Positions 1 through 9,725 are shown, counted from the first letter of the stretch. The stretch: DNA of 64,000 nt from Arenicellales bacterium (GCA_958295885.1 OY282380.1:3286001-3350000), one strand, 5' to 3'. Translations and numbers: made by a program. The notes: generated by a model not told the origin, from the letters alone.

Positions 1-215
1 GGCAGTACTAATCAAATTGGCGATCTGACTTTCAAGCTCTTTTTCCACTTGCTCCTGTCATCTTCATACAACTGGATATTATCCTTGGTGTGGGCAACTT
101 CAAAGTTATCAAGATGTATTTCTTCGAGAAGGCGTTGATTGAGGAGGTCGTCTTGGCGTACTCCAATAATACGTTATGGCCGCAAAGCGTTGTCAAAATT
201 TTTTAGAATCGACCT
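1..215 (-). pseudogene. Broken fragment, possibly a GHKL-type ATP-binding protein
   Basis: The minus strand gives two protein-like blocks in different frames: one containing NQRLLEEIHLDNFEVAHTKD and, after a one-base shift near base 55-60, one containing QEQVEKELESQIANLI. The first block resembles a segment of large HSP90/histidine-kinase-like ATP-binding proteins often found in defence or restriction neighbourhoods; this is from memory and tentative. The fragment runs off the left edge and has at least one further stop or frame change at its upstream side, so it is not functional as seen. Confidence 0.35.
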
Positions 216-225
216 TGCAGCAATC

Positions 226-624
226 TCAACTGGCGTTATCTACACTCCAATCGACTAAATCATCGACTGCAGCGTTCAAAACGATTGAAATTTGGCAATA
301 CAAACGAAGCGACCCAGACATTCGACCATTTTCGATTTGCGAAAGATAACTTTTTGACACCCCTATACGACTCGCAAGCGAATCTAATGTAAAGCCCCGA
401 TATTCTCGCCATACCCGTAGTGGCGGAGCACCTTTCAGAATTGCATTCACAAATTTACCTGGAACAGTGTCGCCATCTTGATAGTCGATGAGCACTTTGT
501 CGATTGCAGAATAATCTGCAATGTCATCCAGCAACGCCAGAAATTCTCGGTATTTCTCTATTGGCATAACGACGTACTGTGGGTTTCCATCCTTTTTAAT
601 AAACTGTACATCTGACTTGTTCAT
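226..624 (-). CDS. Xre-family regulator with antitoxin-like N-terminus
   Basis: Predicted 132-residue DNA-binding protein. The first 35 or so residues (VQFIKKDGNPQYVVMPIEKY) look like the short beta-alpha dimerisation part seen in Phd/YefM-like and HipB/HigA-type antitoxins. Residues about 70-125 form an Xre helix-turn-helix with the typical run SLASRIGVSKSYLSQIENGR. Such proteins usually act as antitoxins and repress their own promoter. Its ATG follows directly on the stop of the upstream reading frame (TAG at 627-625, ATG at 624), so the two were one operon, but the upstream gene is frameshifted. No intact toxin is recognised next to it. Intact, but its role is uncertain. Confidence 0.75.
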   Translation of the reverse strand: MNKSDVQFIKKDGNPQYVVMPIEKYREFLALLDDIADYSAIDKVLIDYQDGDTVPGKFVNAILKGAPPLRVWREYRGFTLDSLASRIGVSKSYLSQIENGRMSGSLRLYCQISIVLNAAVDDLVDWSVDNAS

Positions 625-1289
625 CTATACACCCGGAATCTTTGGCCAATTTATGGATTTCACGAATACGTCATAGTGTTCGACTATTTCAACTAACACC
701 AGAACACTCTCAGAAAGATCAACACGCCTACCCATCTGACAATTCAACAAGAGCGTCACGGAAAGCGTCAGCACTAATCTCTGTTCTGGTAATGCGCGGC
801 GGTAAAGTGGCAATATACCAACCTATTTCGTTGATTTCACTGGCTGGGTTTAGAGATTTGCTAGATTCTTCAACTACTCTTTCCCCGATTACGATCTTCG
901 TCCGAATTGCTGGCCTTTCTTTCTCAAGCAAAACGAGCCGAAGCGTACCGCGTGTCCCAATTAAGTCCACGCGCCCATCTGCCGCAATCACCCGGTGACC
1001 TATTGGTTTGGCAACAACCCTTTCACTTCCAATCTGAAACGAAAGTTTCGGCACTTCGTAACTGCCCAGAAATTCCTCGGAAATTTGGATGTTTGTCCGC
1101 GTGACTTGTATTTCGCCAGCCTCTATATATTTTTTTAGGTATTCTTCCATTTCTGAATACAAATCGTTCAATTTCTGAATTCAAACTTCTCGCGTTTTTT
1201 TTCCAGTCTACATCATTTGATGACTTACTGATTTCCGCTTCTTTCAGCCTCTTCTCGACGAAATCGTCGAATGTTAGTGCGGTTGGCAA
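625..1289 (-). pseudogene. Frameshifted hypothetical gene upstream of the Xre regulator
   Basis: Three minus-strand frames join into one plausible protein of about 215 residues. It begins MPTALTFDDFVEKRLKEAEI at 1289, changes frame near 1178 inside a coiled-coil stretch (SLNSEI then LNDLYSEMEEYLKKYIEAG), runs to a stop at 728, and resumes in a third frame (VDLSESVLVLVEIVEHYDV) to the TAG at 625 that touches the next gene's ATG. An eight-T tract at about 1195-1202 is a further slippage candidate. I do not recognise the family. The context (Xre regulator, ATPase debris, recombinase) suggests a toxin or defence accessory gene, but this is inference only. Confidence 0.5.
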
Positions 1290-1494
1290 TCATCTTGGAT
1301 TGTTCGAGATACTGTTGCTTCCTTTTTGGCACAGTACGTTCACTGAATTCTGAATTGTCGAATTACAGTTACTACAGAACAAATAGGCCATGCTGCGAAT
1401 TTTCGCACGCACATAGTTCTTCTCAGCCCTACTTTAATCAACTTTTTTCGACACCATATTATTGCAAACAACCAAATAATTTTAGAATTTCAAA

Positions 1495-2983
1495 CAAAAA
1501 TCGAAATGGCCTAACTTCATTCTTTGAAGCAGCCCGCAAACACGAGTTTCAAGTAGTCGTAGTAGATCGTTTGTCACGTTTGGCGCGAGACAATTGTTTA
1601 TGCTGACAGTGCTGGCATAATTAAATTTCGAAGGAATTAGAGTAATTGCAGTTGCAGATGGTTCAGACAGCGATGACCAAGAGTCTAACCATGGAATTTA
1701 ACCTCAATGTTTTAACGAACTTCAATCGCAAGACCTCAAAAAGAAAACTATAAGAGGCATGATAGGGCAAAAACAGCGTGGGTTTTCAGCAGGTGATCGC
1801 ACATTTGGATATACATCAGTCGCTATGGGTGAAATTCGATTCGATAAAATGGGGAGATAAAGACCAGAAGGCTGCAATAAGGAAATTGAAACTCGTGAAT
1901 CTGCGGTCGTGTAGAGAGTATATGAACTTTGTCGGGACGGAAACTCAAGCGATAAGATTGTAAAGATTCTGAACCAAGAAGGCGTTCTAGGCCGAAACAA
2001 TTTTTCTAGAGCATGTCGGCTGCTACAGTAAGCCGTATTCTCAACAACGAAAAATATATTGGAAAGTGGATTTGGAATAAAACTGGAACTCGTTGAAACA
2101 TTCGAACCGGACGTCAGAAAAAATTTACAAAACCAGAATCCGAATGGATTGTGCAGATTGACGAAAGTTTACGAATTGATCCTCAAGGTCTCTGGGATGA
2201 AGTTCGAGCTCGAAGGATCGAAAGAAAAAAAGCGTCGCCTGGAGGAAAGGGTAAACGCGGACTTGATTCCAAACGCGGGAGTGTAGAAAAACACTTCCCA
2301 AACGAGCTTTTTTCTGGTGCCATGACTTGTATACAATGAGGTTCGAGTGCAGGAACAATCAGCGGAAAAGTGGAGGTTATCTCAGATGTCTTGGAATAGG
2401 TAGAGGTATCTGTGACAACAAAGTAAAAGCAAGACGAACTGTCTTCGAAAATATAATGCTTCTAGACACCAAACTCAGACCGTCAAATCCAGAAAATATT
2501 CAACAAATTCTAAAAATGGTTGAGAAAAAGGTACAAATCATCTATTCAGATTTTCCAAATAAAATTCGCCAGAAAAAAAAGGAATTGGCCTTAGAAGAAC
2601 AAAAACTCACCAACTTCATTAACTTTATCGGTGAAGGAAAAGGAACCCGATCACTCAACCAAGCACTGGTGGACAGTGAAAACAATAATGACGATCTGAA
2701 GGATGAGATTCACGTTCTCCAGAACGCTAATGCGAAAGCAATCAAAACGCTGCCAATTCAGTGGGTTGAAAACAGACTAATTAATATTCAGACAACACTG
2801 GAACAAAAAGGTACGCAATCAGCATTGGTTTTGCGAAAATTGCTTGAGTCTATCGAACTTGAGGCGGTTGTACCAGAACTTGGCAGACCTTGCTGCATAG
2901 CACACACAACACTTGATGCCCTTTCCATATTTGACAAAAGAATCGCACCTCACCATTCGAAAAAAGGTGCGAATCAATTTAAC
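1495..2983 (+). pseudogene. Degenerate large serine recombinase (integrase)
   Basis: Pieces of one large serine recombinase lie in order in changing frames. The end of the catalytic resolvase domain is at about 1505-1600 (EFQVVVVDRLSRLARD), followed by its continuation at 1610-1760 (RVIAVADGSDSD, LKKKTIRGMIGQKQRGFSAG). The Recombinase domain is at about 1760-2280 (GFSAGDRTFGYTSV, SRILNNEKYIGKWIWNKTG, SLRIDPQGLWDEVRARRIER). A zinc beta-ribbon stretch with GGYLRCLG is at about 2310-2420, and a long open C-terminal part with coiled coil reaches to about 2980. The N-terminal catalytic serine region is missing. The last frame stays open into the adjacent tRNA gene, where its tail (GESNP) is tRNA antisense, not protein. 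It is the integrase relic of a mobile island that probably used the tRNA-Glu end as attachment site (inference). Confidence 0.85.
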
Positions 2984-3058
2984 TGGCGCTCCCTAGGGGA
3001 ATCGAACCCCTGTTGCCGGCTTGAGAGGCCGATGTCCTGACCGCTAGACGAAGGGAGC
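2984..3058 (-). tRNA. tRNA-Glu (anticodon CTC)
   Basis: The minus strand folds as a cloverleaf: acceptor GCTCCCT pairs with AGGGAGC, the anticodon stem is TCGGC/GCCGG with loop CTCTCAA giving anticodon CTC, the T arm is CAGGGGTTCGATTCCCCTA, and the discriminator G is followed by an encoded CCA at 2986-2984. It is close to the E. coli tRNA-Glu consensus. A wrecked serine recombinase ends at its 3' side and pcnB starts divergently on the other side. Confidence 0.97.
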
Positions 3059-3124
3059 GACTATGAATTTAATAATCTTGCACAATAGTACCACAATGAT
3101 GTTCCAGATTTTTGGCTAGTAGTA

Positions 3125-4375
3125 TTGGCAGCTCCTAGAACAATTACTGCGAACGAACACGGAATATCCTCCGCGCAGATCAATCGACAGGCAATGGCTG
3201 TAGTTCAGTCACTCAAGTCTTCAGGATATTCGTGTGAGCTCGTCGGTGGATGTGTTAGAGATCTGCTGCTGAGTAAAACACCAAAAGACTTTGATGTCTG
3301 TACGAATGCTCTTCCGGATCAAATAAAAAAGGTGTTTCGACGCAGTAATGTAATTGGCCGTCGATTCCGTCTCGTACTTGTTAGAATGGGTCGAGAAACC
3401 ATTCAAGTGTCGACTTATCGAACGCAGCCTCGGCTTAGGAAAAGTCGTCATCGAAAAAGCGCCGTTTCCAAAAAGGGGAAGGTACTGAAAGACAATTATT
3501 ATGGCAATATAGAACAAGATGCCAAACGAAGAGACCTGACGATCAATGCCTTGTATCTGGATCCCTCGGATATGAGAATTGCAGATTACACCAACGGTTA
3601 TCGCGACATTCAAAATGGAATTGTTCGAGTCATTGGGAATGCGAAACACCGGTATCGAGAAGACCCTGTTCGAATGCTGCGAACCGTGCGATTTGCAGCA
3701 GAGTTGGATTTTCGGATTGATTCGAGATCACTGCAGCCCATTTCGAAAATGGCCGAGCTGATCACCGACGTGTCCCACATGAGGCTGGTGGACGAAATCA
3801 GCAAACTTTTTTTTCACGGCAATGCTCAGTCGGTATTTCTGCTGCTACGCGAAAACGGCTTGTTTGCACCTTTGTTCCCAGCTTACGCAGATGGTTATTG
3901 CGATCAGATTGATGATGAGTCCGTGACGTGGCTGGATTTGCTGTTTCAAGAAACGGATTCCCGCGTTCGAAGTGGTCAGCCGCTCAGTTTGATCTACACG
4001 ATGGCAGCGATTTTGTGGTTTCCTTACAAACGCTTGACCGCTCAAAAAATGAAGCGCAAGTTTTGGGACTCCGCTAGCATTGCGCAGAATGTGCTGCTTC
4101 GGCAGAAACAAAGTACATTTTTGAGCAAAGAGCAGACCTATCGGGTCCAGGAGATCTGGAGGCTGCAGTATGTGCTGGAACAACAATCTGGCGATGCAGC
4201 GAGCATATCACGTCAGGCTAACTTCAGAGCTGCCCTTCGACTGCTGGAATTGCGTTCGAGATTTAGTGAAATCCCGCCGGAAGTTTGCAAACCTTGGATT
4301 CGCTTTCGCAAACAGCAGAAACGAAAATACTATCGATACAAACGCAAGTCTAGAAAACGAAAGTTTCAATCTTGA
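3125..4375 (+). CDS. pcnB: Poly(A) polymerase I
   Basis: Adds poly(A) tails to bacterial RNA 3' ends and so promotes their decay. The 416-residue protein has the nucleotidyltransferase head (ELVGGCVRDLLLSKTPKDFD, with the two catalytic Asp in DFD), the RNA/head continuation (RRDLTINALYLDP) and the neck motif REDPVRMLRTVRFAAELDF that separates this family together with CCA-adding enzymes. A basic C-terminal tail (RKQQKRKYYRYKRKSRKRK) is typical of PcnB and supports poly(A) polymerase over CCA transferase. The start is a TTG at 3125; no ATG fits upstream, and non-ATG starts are also described for pcnB in enterics. It overlaps folK by four bases, as in many Gammaproteobacteria. Confidence 0.93.
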   Translation: MAAPRTITANEHGISSAQINRQAMAVVQSLKSSGYSCELVGGCVRDLLLSKTPKDFDVCTNALPDQIKKVFRRSNVIGRRFRLVLVRMGRETIQVSTYRTQPRLRKSRHRKSAVSKKGKVLKDNYYGNIEQDAKRRDLTINALYLDPSDMRIADYTNGYRDIQNGIVRVIGNAKHRYREDPVRMLRTVRFAAELDFRIDSRSLQPISKMAELITDVSHMRLVDEISKLFFHGNAQSVFLLLRENGLFAPLFPAYADGYCDQIDDESVTWLDLLFQETDSRVRSGQPLSLIYTMAAILWFPYKRLTAQKMKRKFWDSASIAQNVLLRQKQSTFLSKEQTYRVQEIWRLQYVLEQQSGDAASISRQANFRAALRLLELRSRFSEIPPEVCKPWIRFRKQQKRKYYRYKRKSRKRKFQS

Positions 4376-4872
4376 ACCGACAGAAGAAAGTTTCAGCCTA
4401 TGTTGGCATCGGCAGCAATCTTGATGATTCAGTTCGTCTCGTGCAGGAATCAATTGAATTGTTGCACAAATCCGAGCACTGCCTCGTCAGCGCTCAGTCG
4501 GTTCTTTATCGTTCCGAGCCTTGGGGTTTTCACGACCAACCACAGTTTATCAATGCAGTGTGTCGAATTCGTACGACGTTAAAACCAAACGAACTGCTCG
4601 AAAATCTGTTACAAATTGAAGCTCGATTGGGAAGAGTTCGCGGTGGCATGAAATTTGGCCCGCGCAGAATCGATCTCGACTTGCTTCTTTACGCAGAATT
4701 TAGCACGAAGAGTGAGAATTTAACTTTGCCTCATCCTAGGATGCATAAACGTCGTTTCGTTCTTGAACCTTTAGTCGAAATGGATCCGAACATCGAGATC
4801 CCTGGGAAGGGCAAAGCGATTGATTTGCTTCTCGAATGTCAGGACCAAGGTTTAGAAAGACTGGAGCTATAA
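4372..4872 (+). CDS. folK: HPPK, 6-hydroxymethyl-7,8-dihydropterin pyrophosphokinase
   Basis: Transfers pyrophosphate from ATP to hydroxymethyl-dihydropterin in folate synthesis. It has 166 residues, normal for the family. Signatures seen are the N-terminal YVGIGSNLDD, the substrate loop SEPWGFHDQPQFINAV, GPRRIDLDLLLY with the metal-binding Asp pair, and LPHPRMHKRRFVLEPL. The start is TTG at 4372, overlapping the pcnB stop (TTGA), which suggests translational coupling. The pcnB-folK pair is the usual gammaproteobacterial arrangement. Confidence 0.95.
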   Translation: MNRQKKVSAYVGIGSNLDDSVRLVQESIELLHKSEHCLVSAQSVLYRSEPWGFHDQPQFINAVCRIRTTLKPNELLENLLQIEARLGRVRGGMKFGPRRIDLDLLLYAEFSTKSENLTLPHPRMHKRRFVLEPLVEMDPNIEIPGKGKAIDLLLECQDQGLERLEL

Positions 4873-4947
4873 AATTCATTTGCGAACCTTAGTTTCTGTG
4901 TTTACTTTTTTCTTAGCTCTTTCCTCGTTTTACGGAGAACCGCATAC

Positions 4948-6174
4948 ATGAATGTAATTGGACAGCCTCCTAGTCGCGTGCTTTCGGGCATGCGGCCGAC
5001 CGGTCCCCTTCATCTAGGACATTATCACGGAGTGATTAAACCTTGGGTGCAGCTTCAACACGTCCACGACTGTTACTTTTTCGTGGCCGACTGGCATGCG
5101 CTGACTACTGAGTATGAAGACTTTTCAGAGAGCAGGATGCGAGAAAATGTTTGGGACATGCTCATTGATTGGCTGGCGAGCGGCGTAGATCCTGAAATTG
5201 CTACGATTTTCATTCAATCGAGAATCTCCCAGCATGCTGAATTGTTTCTCCTTTTGTCAATGGTTACTTCGCTCGGCCGTCTTGAGCGCGTTCCAAGTTT
5301 CAAGGGTCAGCAGGAGGTCCTGCAGGACAGAAATCTGTCGACTTTCGGTTTTTTGGGATACCCTGTGCTGCAAAGCGCAGACATTCTGATGTATCGTGCA
5401 TCGATCGTGCCGGTTGGAGCAGACCAGGTCGCCCATGTCGAGCTCACGCGTGAAATCGCTCGAAGCTTCAACTATGCATTTGGACGAGAACCGGATTTCC
5501 AGACAAAGGCCGAACAAGCCATCAAAAAACTCGGTCGTAGAAACGCTGGTCTTTACAGGAAGTATCAACAGGCTTATACCGAGAGAGGAGATGATGAGGC
5601 TCTTGCAAAAGCGAAAAATCTGTTGGAAAGCAATTCGAACATTTCCAGAGGGGACCGCGAACGTCTGCGGGGATATATTGAAAAACGAGGGCGACAGATT
5701 TTGGTTGAACCAGACGCTTACGTCACCGAAGCGTCTAAAGTGCCGGGCTTGGATGGACAGAAAATGTCGAAATCGTACAACAATGCCATTTTTCTTCGAG
5801 ACGACGAGAATCGAATCAGTAAGGGAATTCGATCAATGCCTACGGATCCGGCGCGGACACACAGACATATTCCTGGTGATCCTGAGAAATGTCCAGTTTG
5901 GGATCTGCACAAAATTTACTCTGCCGAAGAAACGAAAAAGTGGGTGACGATAGGCTGCAAAGACGCATCAATCGGTTGTGTCGACTGCAAGGGTCCGCTG
6001 ATTGACAGTGTTCTCGCTGAGCAAAAGAGTCATAAAGAACGTGCAGAGCCGTACATTAAGGATCGAACCTATCTGAAAAAAGTCGTTGCCGAAGGCTGCG
6101 AGCGTGCTGCCGTTGTGGCCGAGGACACGATGAGTGATGTTCGAAGATACGTGGGAACCAGCAGTTACCGATAA
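4948..6174 (+). CDS. trpS: Tryptophanyl-tRNA synthetase
   Basis: Class I aminoacyl-tRNA synthetase charging tRNA-Trp. It has 408 residues, the longer bacterial form with an insertion between residues about 195 and 250 rather than the roughly 330-residue enteric type. The HIGH-type motif is GPLHLGHY (residues 19-26) and the KMSKS motif lies at residues 272-276. Tryptophan-pocket sequences such as GYPVLQSADILMYRA are present. ATG start. It is followed within two bases by scpA, so trpS-scpA-scpB probably form one unit. Confidence 0.95.
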   Translation: MNVIGQPPSRVLSGMRPTGPLHLGHYHGVIKPWVQLQHVHDCYFFVADWHALTTEYEDFSESRMRENVWDMLIDWLASGVDPEIATIFIQSRISQHAELFLLLSMVTSLGRLERVPSFKGQQEVLQDRNLSTFGFLGYPVLQSADILMYRASIVPVGADQVAHVELTREIARSFNYAFGREPDFQTKAEQAIKKLGRRNAGLYRKYQQAYTERGDDEALAKAKNLLESNSNISRGDRERLRGYIEKRGRQILVEPDAYVTEASKVPGLDGQKMSKSYNNAIFLRDDENRISKGIRSMPTDPARTHRHIPGDPEKCPVWDLHKIYSAEETKKWVTIGCKDASIGCVDCKGPLIDSVLAEQKSHKERAEPYIKDRTYLKKVVAEGCERAAVVAEDTMSDVRRYVGTSSYR

Positions 6175-6175
6175 G

Positions 6176-6967
6176 ATGACAGGCGACGTCATCGATAGTC
6201 AGGATTCAGGTTCTGCGCATAAATCTGCAGACATTCCCAGCGATCTGTACATACCCCAGCATGCTCTCGAAATCATTACAAATTCATTTGAAGGTCCATT
6301 GGATCTTCTGCTGTACCTGATACGGAAAAACCGCTTCAATGTTCTCGACATTCCGGTGGCGAAAGTGGCTCAGCAGTATGCTGAGTACGTTGAAGTCATG
6401 CAAAAAATTCAATTGGAACTCGCTGGTGAATATTTGGCGATGGCTGCAACTTTAGCACAGATAAAGTCTAGATTGCTGCTCCCGGCTAAAGAGTCAGAAG
6501 CCAAGGAAGAAGAGGAAGTCGACCCTCGTCAGGAGCTGGCGCGGCGACTGCAGATTTATGAAAAATTTAGAATCACTGCAAAGCTGCTGGACAGTCACCC
6601 CAGAGTTGGAAGGGACGTTTTTGCAAGCCACGTTCGAAGCGTGGCAGACAGGCCGCCGCCGAGATTTCGCAAAGTGCCCATTGAGGAATTGGTAAAAAGT
6701 TTCAAGCAGGTTGTAGCGGCAGCCTCGGAACTGTCAGTCGTGGAAGTGCATAAAGAGCCTCTGTCGGTGAAGGAAAAAACCGAATCAATTCATGAGATGT
6801 TGCGGTCTGTCAAAACGATTCAGTTTATCGATTTATTTGATTCATCGGAAGGCAAAGCGGGGATTGTCGTTGCTTTCCTTGCGATCCTGGAGTTGATCGG
6901 GTCTGGTAAAATCTATGCCTATCAGCCGGAAGCAGAAGCTCCCATTCACCTGCACTTAAAGGAATGA
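6176..6967 (+). CDS. scpA: Segregation and condensation protein A
   Basis: Kleisin subunit of the SMC-ScpAB condensin that compacts and segregates the chromosome. The kleisin N-terminal signature FEGPLDLLLYLIRKNRFNVL is followed by LAMAATLAQIKSRLLLP. The C-terminal winged helix includes GIVVAFLAILELIGSGKI. I chose the ATG at 6176, two bases after the trpS stop. An in-frame GTG at 6134 would add 14 residues and overlap trpS. With that choice the protein has 263 residues, normal for the family. The partner scpB follows after 280 bases. Confidence 0.92.
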   Translation: MTGDVIDSQDSGSAHKSADIPSDLYIPQHALEIITNSFEGPLDLLLYLIRKNRFNVLDIPVAKVAQQYAEYVEVMQKIQLELAGEYLAMAATLAQIKSRLLLPAKESEAKEEEEVDPRQELARRLQIYEKFRITAKLLDSHPRVGRDVFASHVRSVADRPPPRFRKVPIEELVKSFKQVVAAASELSVVEVHKEPLSVKEKTESIHEMLRSVKTIQFIDLFDSSEGKAGIVVAFLAILELIGSGKIYAYQPEAEAPIHLHLKE

Positions 6968-7247
6968 CTGTCAGCTGAACGCGCCCGACTAAAATTGAAT
7001 GCTCTGCCATTTTGTGCATTTGGGCAGCACTTCAGCGGTCCATGAAGAATCAAAATCGCCATAAAGCAAATGTGAATGATCGCTTTATGCGGTAAACTGT
7101 TCAATTGAAGTTCTCATTTGCGGCTGAACAGATGCTGATGTAGGTACACGGCGACCAAAGCTTACTCGGAAACAGTCGGTCAAATGGGGAATCTACACGC
7201 AGTATTTGAAGATCTAAAACAATTGAAATTAGTCATTTAGAAAGGGT

Positions 7248-7790
7248 TTGCCCAGTCAAACAGATAAATCCCAATTAAAAAAAATCATTGAAGTCGCGGT
7301 GCTGACGTCAGAGACTCCCATTTCAACCGAACAGATTCGCAGTCTGTTTTCCGATGACGAACGACCGGATGTCAGAGACGTGGAACGAGCCTTGCTCGAG
7401 CTGGAACGAGACTGTGATCACAGAGGGATTGAGCTTAAAAAAGTTGCAAATTGTTATCGTTACCAGTCGCGCAAAGAGTATTCTCACTGGCTGCAGAAAC
7501 TTTTTGAAATTCGGCCTCGCCGATATTCCAGAGCTCTGATGGAAACTCTCTCAATCATCGTCTACCAACAGCCGGTCACCCGCGGCGAAATTGAAAATAT
7601 CCGCGGCGTGTCAGTTTCGACAGAGATCATGCGCACTTTAATATCCAATGAATGGGTGCAGCAGACGGGATATAAACAGGTTCCCGGTCGTCCGGCTCTT
7701 TTTCGTACGACAAGAAAATTTCTCGAAGACTTCAATCTGAAGTCGTTGGATGATCTGCCGGTGATTGACCTTCCAGACAAGCTGGATTGA
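7248..7790 (+). CDS. scpB: Segregation and condensation protein B
   Basis: Dimeric winged-helix partner of ScpA in condensin. It has 180 residues with two winged-helix domains. Conserved stretches are ALMETLSIIVYQQPVTRGEI and EIENIRGVSVSTEIMRTLI, and a late GRPALFRTTRKFLEDFNL is typical. The start is TTG at 7248, six bases after an AAAGGG ribosome-binding sequence; no ATG fits. In related genomes rluB follows immediately, but here 3.4 kb of decayed accessory DNA separates them. The 280 bases between scpA and scpB hold no gene I can support. Confidence 0.93.
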   Translation: MPSQTDKSQLKKIIEVAVLTSETPISTEQIRSLFSDDERPDVRDVERALLELERDCDHRGIELKKVANCYRYQSRKEYSHWLQKLFEIRPRRYSRALMETLSIIVYQQPVTRGEIENIRGVSVSTEIMRTLISNEWVQQTGYKQVPGRPALFRTTRKFLEDFNLKSLDDLPVIDLPDKLD

Positions 7791-8265
7791 GTTCGTCAAA
7801 GATAGATGCTACGACGGAAATATTTCCTGACTTTGACGGTTTACGGCCACCGTCGCCGATGAATTGATTTCACTGCATTGTCTGAGCTTCATTTTGTGAT
7901 GGCTAAGGCAATATCTGAATCCTGTGTCAGGTTCAATAGGTGGTGTTTTTTGGCAGTCAAATCTTCAAAGTCAGGAAGAAAATGAAACAGTAAAAAGTCT
8001 TGGTCAATGTTCTAATTGAATCCTTCCGCTCCCACCATGACTAGCTGGTGTCTGCCAGAAAACTCCCATTGTCGAACAAATATCGTAAATTATCCAGGTG
8101 ATTTGGATGATGGAGCGGACGAATTGTGCCCCAAAGACAGTGACATCGTCCACTTGCGGCTGATTTTCCGATTTTGCTGTGGGATGGCCGGTTTTGCAGG
8201 AAAATCCATCTCTGCCCGCTGCAAGCGAGCTGTTTGGAGGACGAGCCGGCAGCGACGCTGATGCG
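7791..8265. other. No gene; downstream flank of a transposase remnant
   Basis: 475 bases without a credible gene. The right part is probably the non-coding end of the insertion sequence whose transposase remnant ends at 8266. Apparent open frames on both strands (for example 8016-8261) have no recognisable protein features. I could not define the IS end. Confidence 0.5.
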
Positions 8266-9055
8266 TCAGGCGGCTCGCAAACAAGCCTTTTTCCACCACC
8301 GCATCCGTTCGCGATCCTTGCGCTGCAGCAGCAAGCCCAGACGGTGCATATTGGCCGCAAAAACCGACAGAACAACCATGCGCTCAAATCCGTCCGCACC
8401 ATGACTGCCAATCCGACCTAAACCGAGCTCCAGATTGTTGATCGCCGATTCCACCGCCGGATGCTGCCTGCGCGCCGCCTCTCGCACCGTACAGCGAGCA
8501 GAGTCACGTAGCAATTCGACATCCGCTGGTTACTTCACACTGGTCTCAACATCAAAACTTTCAATTTGCCCGCACAACAGCTCGCCAGGCTTTTTTTCTC
8601 GCCACCTCGTGACCGCTTGCCACTACCACCTGACCGATCACTGACAACAGCTCCGGACTCAGCAGCGACACATTGTCGATCAGCGTCTGCAACTGATACT
8701 TGCTCGGCTTGCCGCGGTGAAAACCGACACTGTGTCCCAGCATCTGACGCACCGTATTGTGATTGTTGGCGTAGTCCTGCAAGCGATAAAAATCACAATT
8801 CAAACCCTTCTTCAACACTGCCAGCACCAAGATCCGCCACAGGTTCAGGCCCGGCCGATTCACCTTCAGATCAACCCCCGGCCGAACCTTTTCCTGCAGC
8901 AGCTCAAAAACTCGCTGACGCGTCGGTTCGTCGCAGTAAATCCATTGAAGACCTCTTAGCAACGCTGGTACATCGTCGCGTGACTTCGGATTAATGAAGA
9001 CGTCGCCAATCGCAGGCTCGCCAAACTGCATCTGTGGGTTTTCCACTTCTCTCAT
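8266..9055 (-). pseudogene. ISNCY-type transposase remnant with internal deletion
   Basis: The minus strand carries the N-terminal half of a transposase (MREVENPQMQFGEPAIGDVF, WIYCDEPTRQRVFELLQEKV, NNHNTVRQMLGHSVG) ending at 8561. After a frame change and a stop (FDVETSVK, stop) comes a block beginning LLRDSARCTVREAARRQHPA and ending LGLLLQRKDRERMRWWKK. Compared with the second copy at 33.8-34.5 kb, the block joins VREA directly to ARRQHPAVESAINN, so roughly the middle half of the gene is deleted. The family matches the ISNCY/IS1202-like transposases from memory. Inactive. Confidence 0.8.
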
Positions 9056-9448
9056 TGCCCTAACTCCTCGAAGTTCTGTCTTAATGGACTTGATTTTCCT
9101 TCAATTATACCAAAAACGTTTCATCTTCGTCCGACAAAACGAACAAATATATATATATAAACAATGCCTTAAGATTTATCTGGAAGACACTGGCCATTGG
9201 TACAAGCCAAATATGCCATCCGAATTATTGGCAAAGAACCACTTTCGAACCATTCAAGTCATCAGGGGCATCCCACGTTAAGCAAGTCAGTGCGAAATAT
9301 CCGAATTTGTTTGATAATGAGCAAAATAGCCAAGTGGCGTGAGTGTCATTCTAGATGCCGCCTGCCGGATTTTATGGATCAAAAAATAGCATGGGAAACA
9401 CCTGTTCAAGTCATTTTCGGATAGCGTAACACTGAGTATAATACGAGT
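9056..9448. other. No gene seen; IS flank and AT-rich stretch
   Basis: About 390 bases between the transposase remnant and the HigB remnant, with a short (AT)n run at about 9148-9161. A TATAAT at 9438-9443 lies only six bases before the HigB GTG and would give an almost leaderless transcript, so I do not call it a promoter. Confidence 0.5.
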
Positions 9449-9725
9449 GTGATTAAGACCTTCAAGCACCGGAGCACAGTGCTTTTTCGAAGGTCGTCGT
9501 ATTGCAGAGTTTCAGGGATTTTCATCTCAAGCAACACGTCGCCTGACTATCTTGGACAACGCCGAGACACTCGAAGACCTCGCCGCTTTGCCGAGTAATC
9601 GACTGGACGTATTGCGCGGTACCCGTTCTGGTCAATTTAGCATCCGATTCAACCAGCAGTGGCGCATCTGTTTTCGTTGGACAGAGGACGGTCCGAGTTA
9701 AGTGGAGATTGTGGATTATTACTAA
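9449..9725 (+). pseudogene. higB: HigB/RelE-type toxin, inactivated
   Basis: Toxin of a type II toxin-antitoxin pair; HigB toxins cleave mRNA at the ribosome. The frame begins VIKTFKH at a GTG (9449) and shifts by one base near 9480. It then runs through ATRRLTILDNAETLEDL, RLDVLRGTRSGQFSIRFNQQ and WRICFRWTEDG, the classic HigB core. A TAA stands near 9700, where the family has a residue before VEIVDYY, and the natural stop is the TAA at 9723-9725. So there is one frameshift and one nonsense codon. The antitoxin follows 30 bases downstream, the usual higBA order. Confidence 0.85.

Noticed and set aside
2990..3040. C-terminal tail GESNPCCRLERPMS of the open frame 2327-3040
   Set aside because: It is the complementary strand of the tRNA-Glu gene; GESNP tails are a common artefact of tRNA antisense translation, so the frame's end is not real protein.
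8004..8411. Minus-strand 135-codon frame
   Set aside because: Overlaps the transposase remnant in another frame, Cys- and Arg-rich, no protein features.
9438..9451. TATAAT box just before the HigB start as a promoter
   Set aside because: No -35 at the right distance, and only six bases to the start codon.
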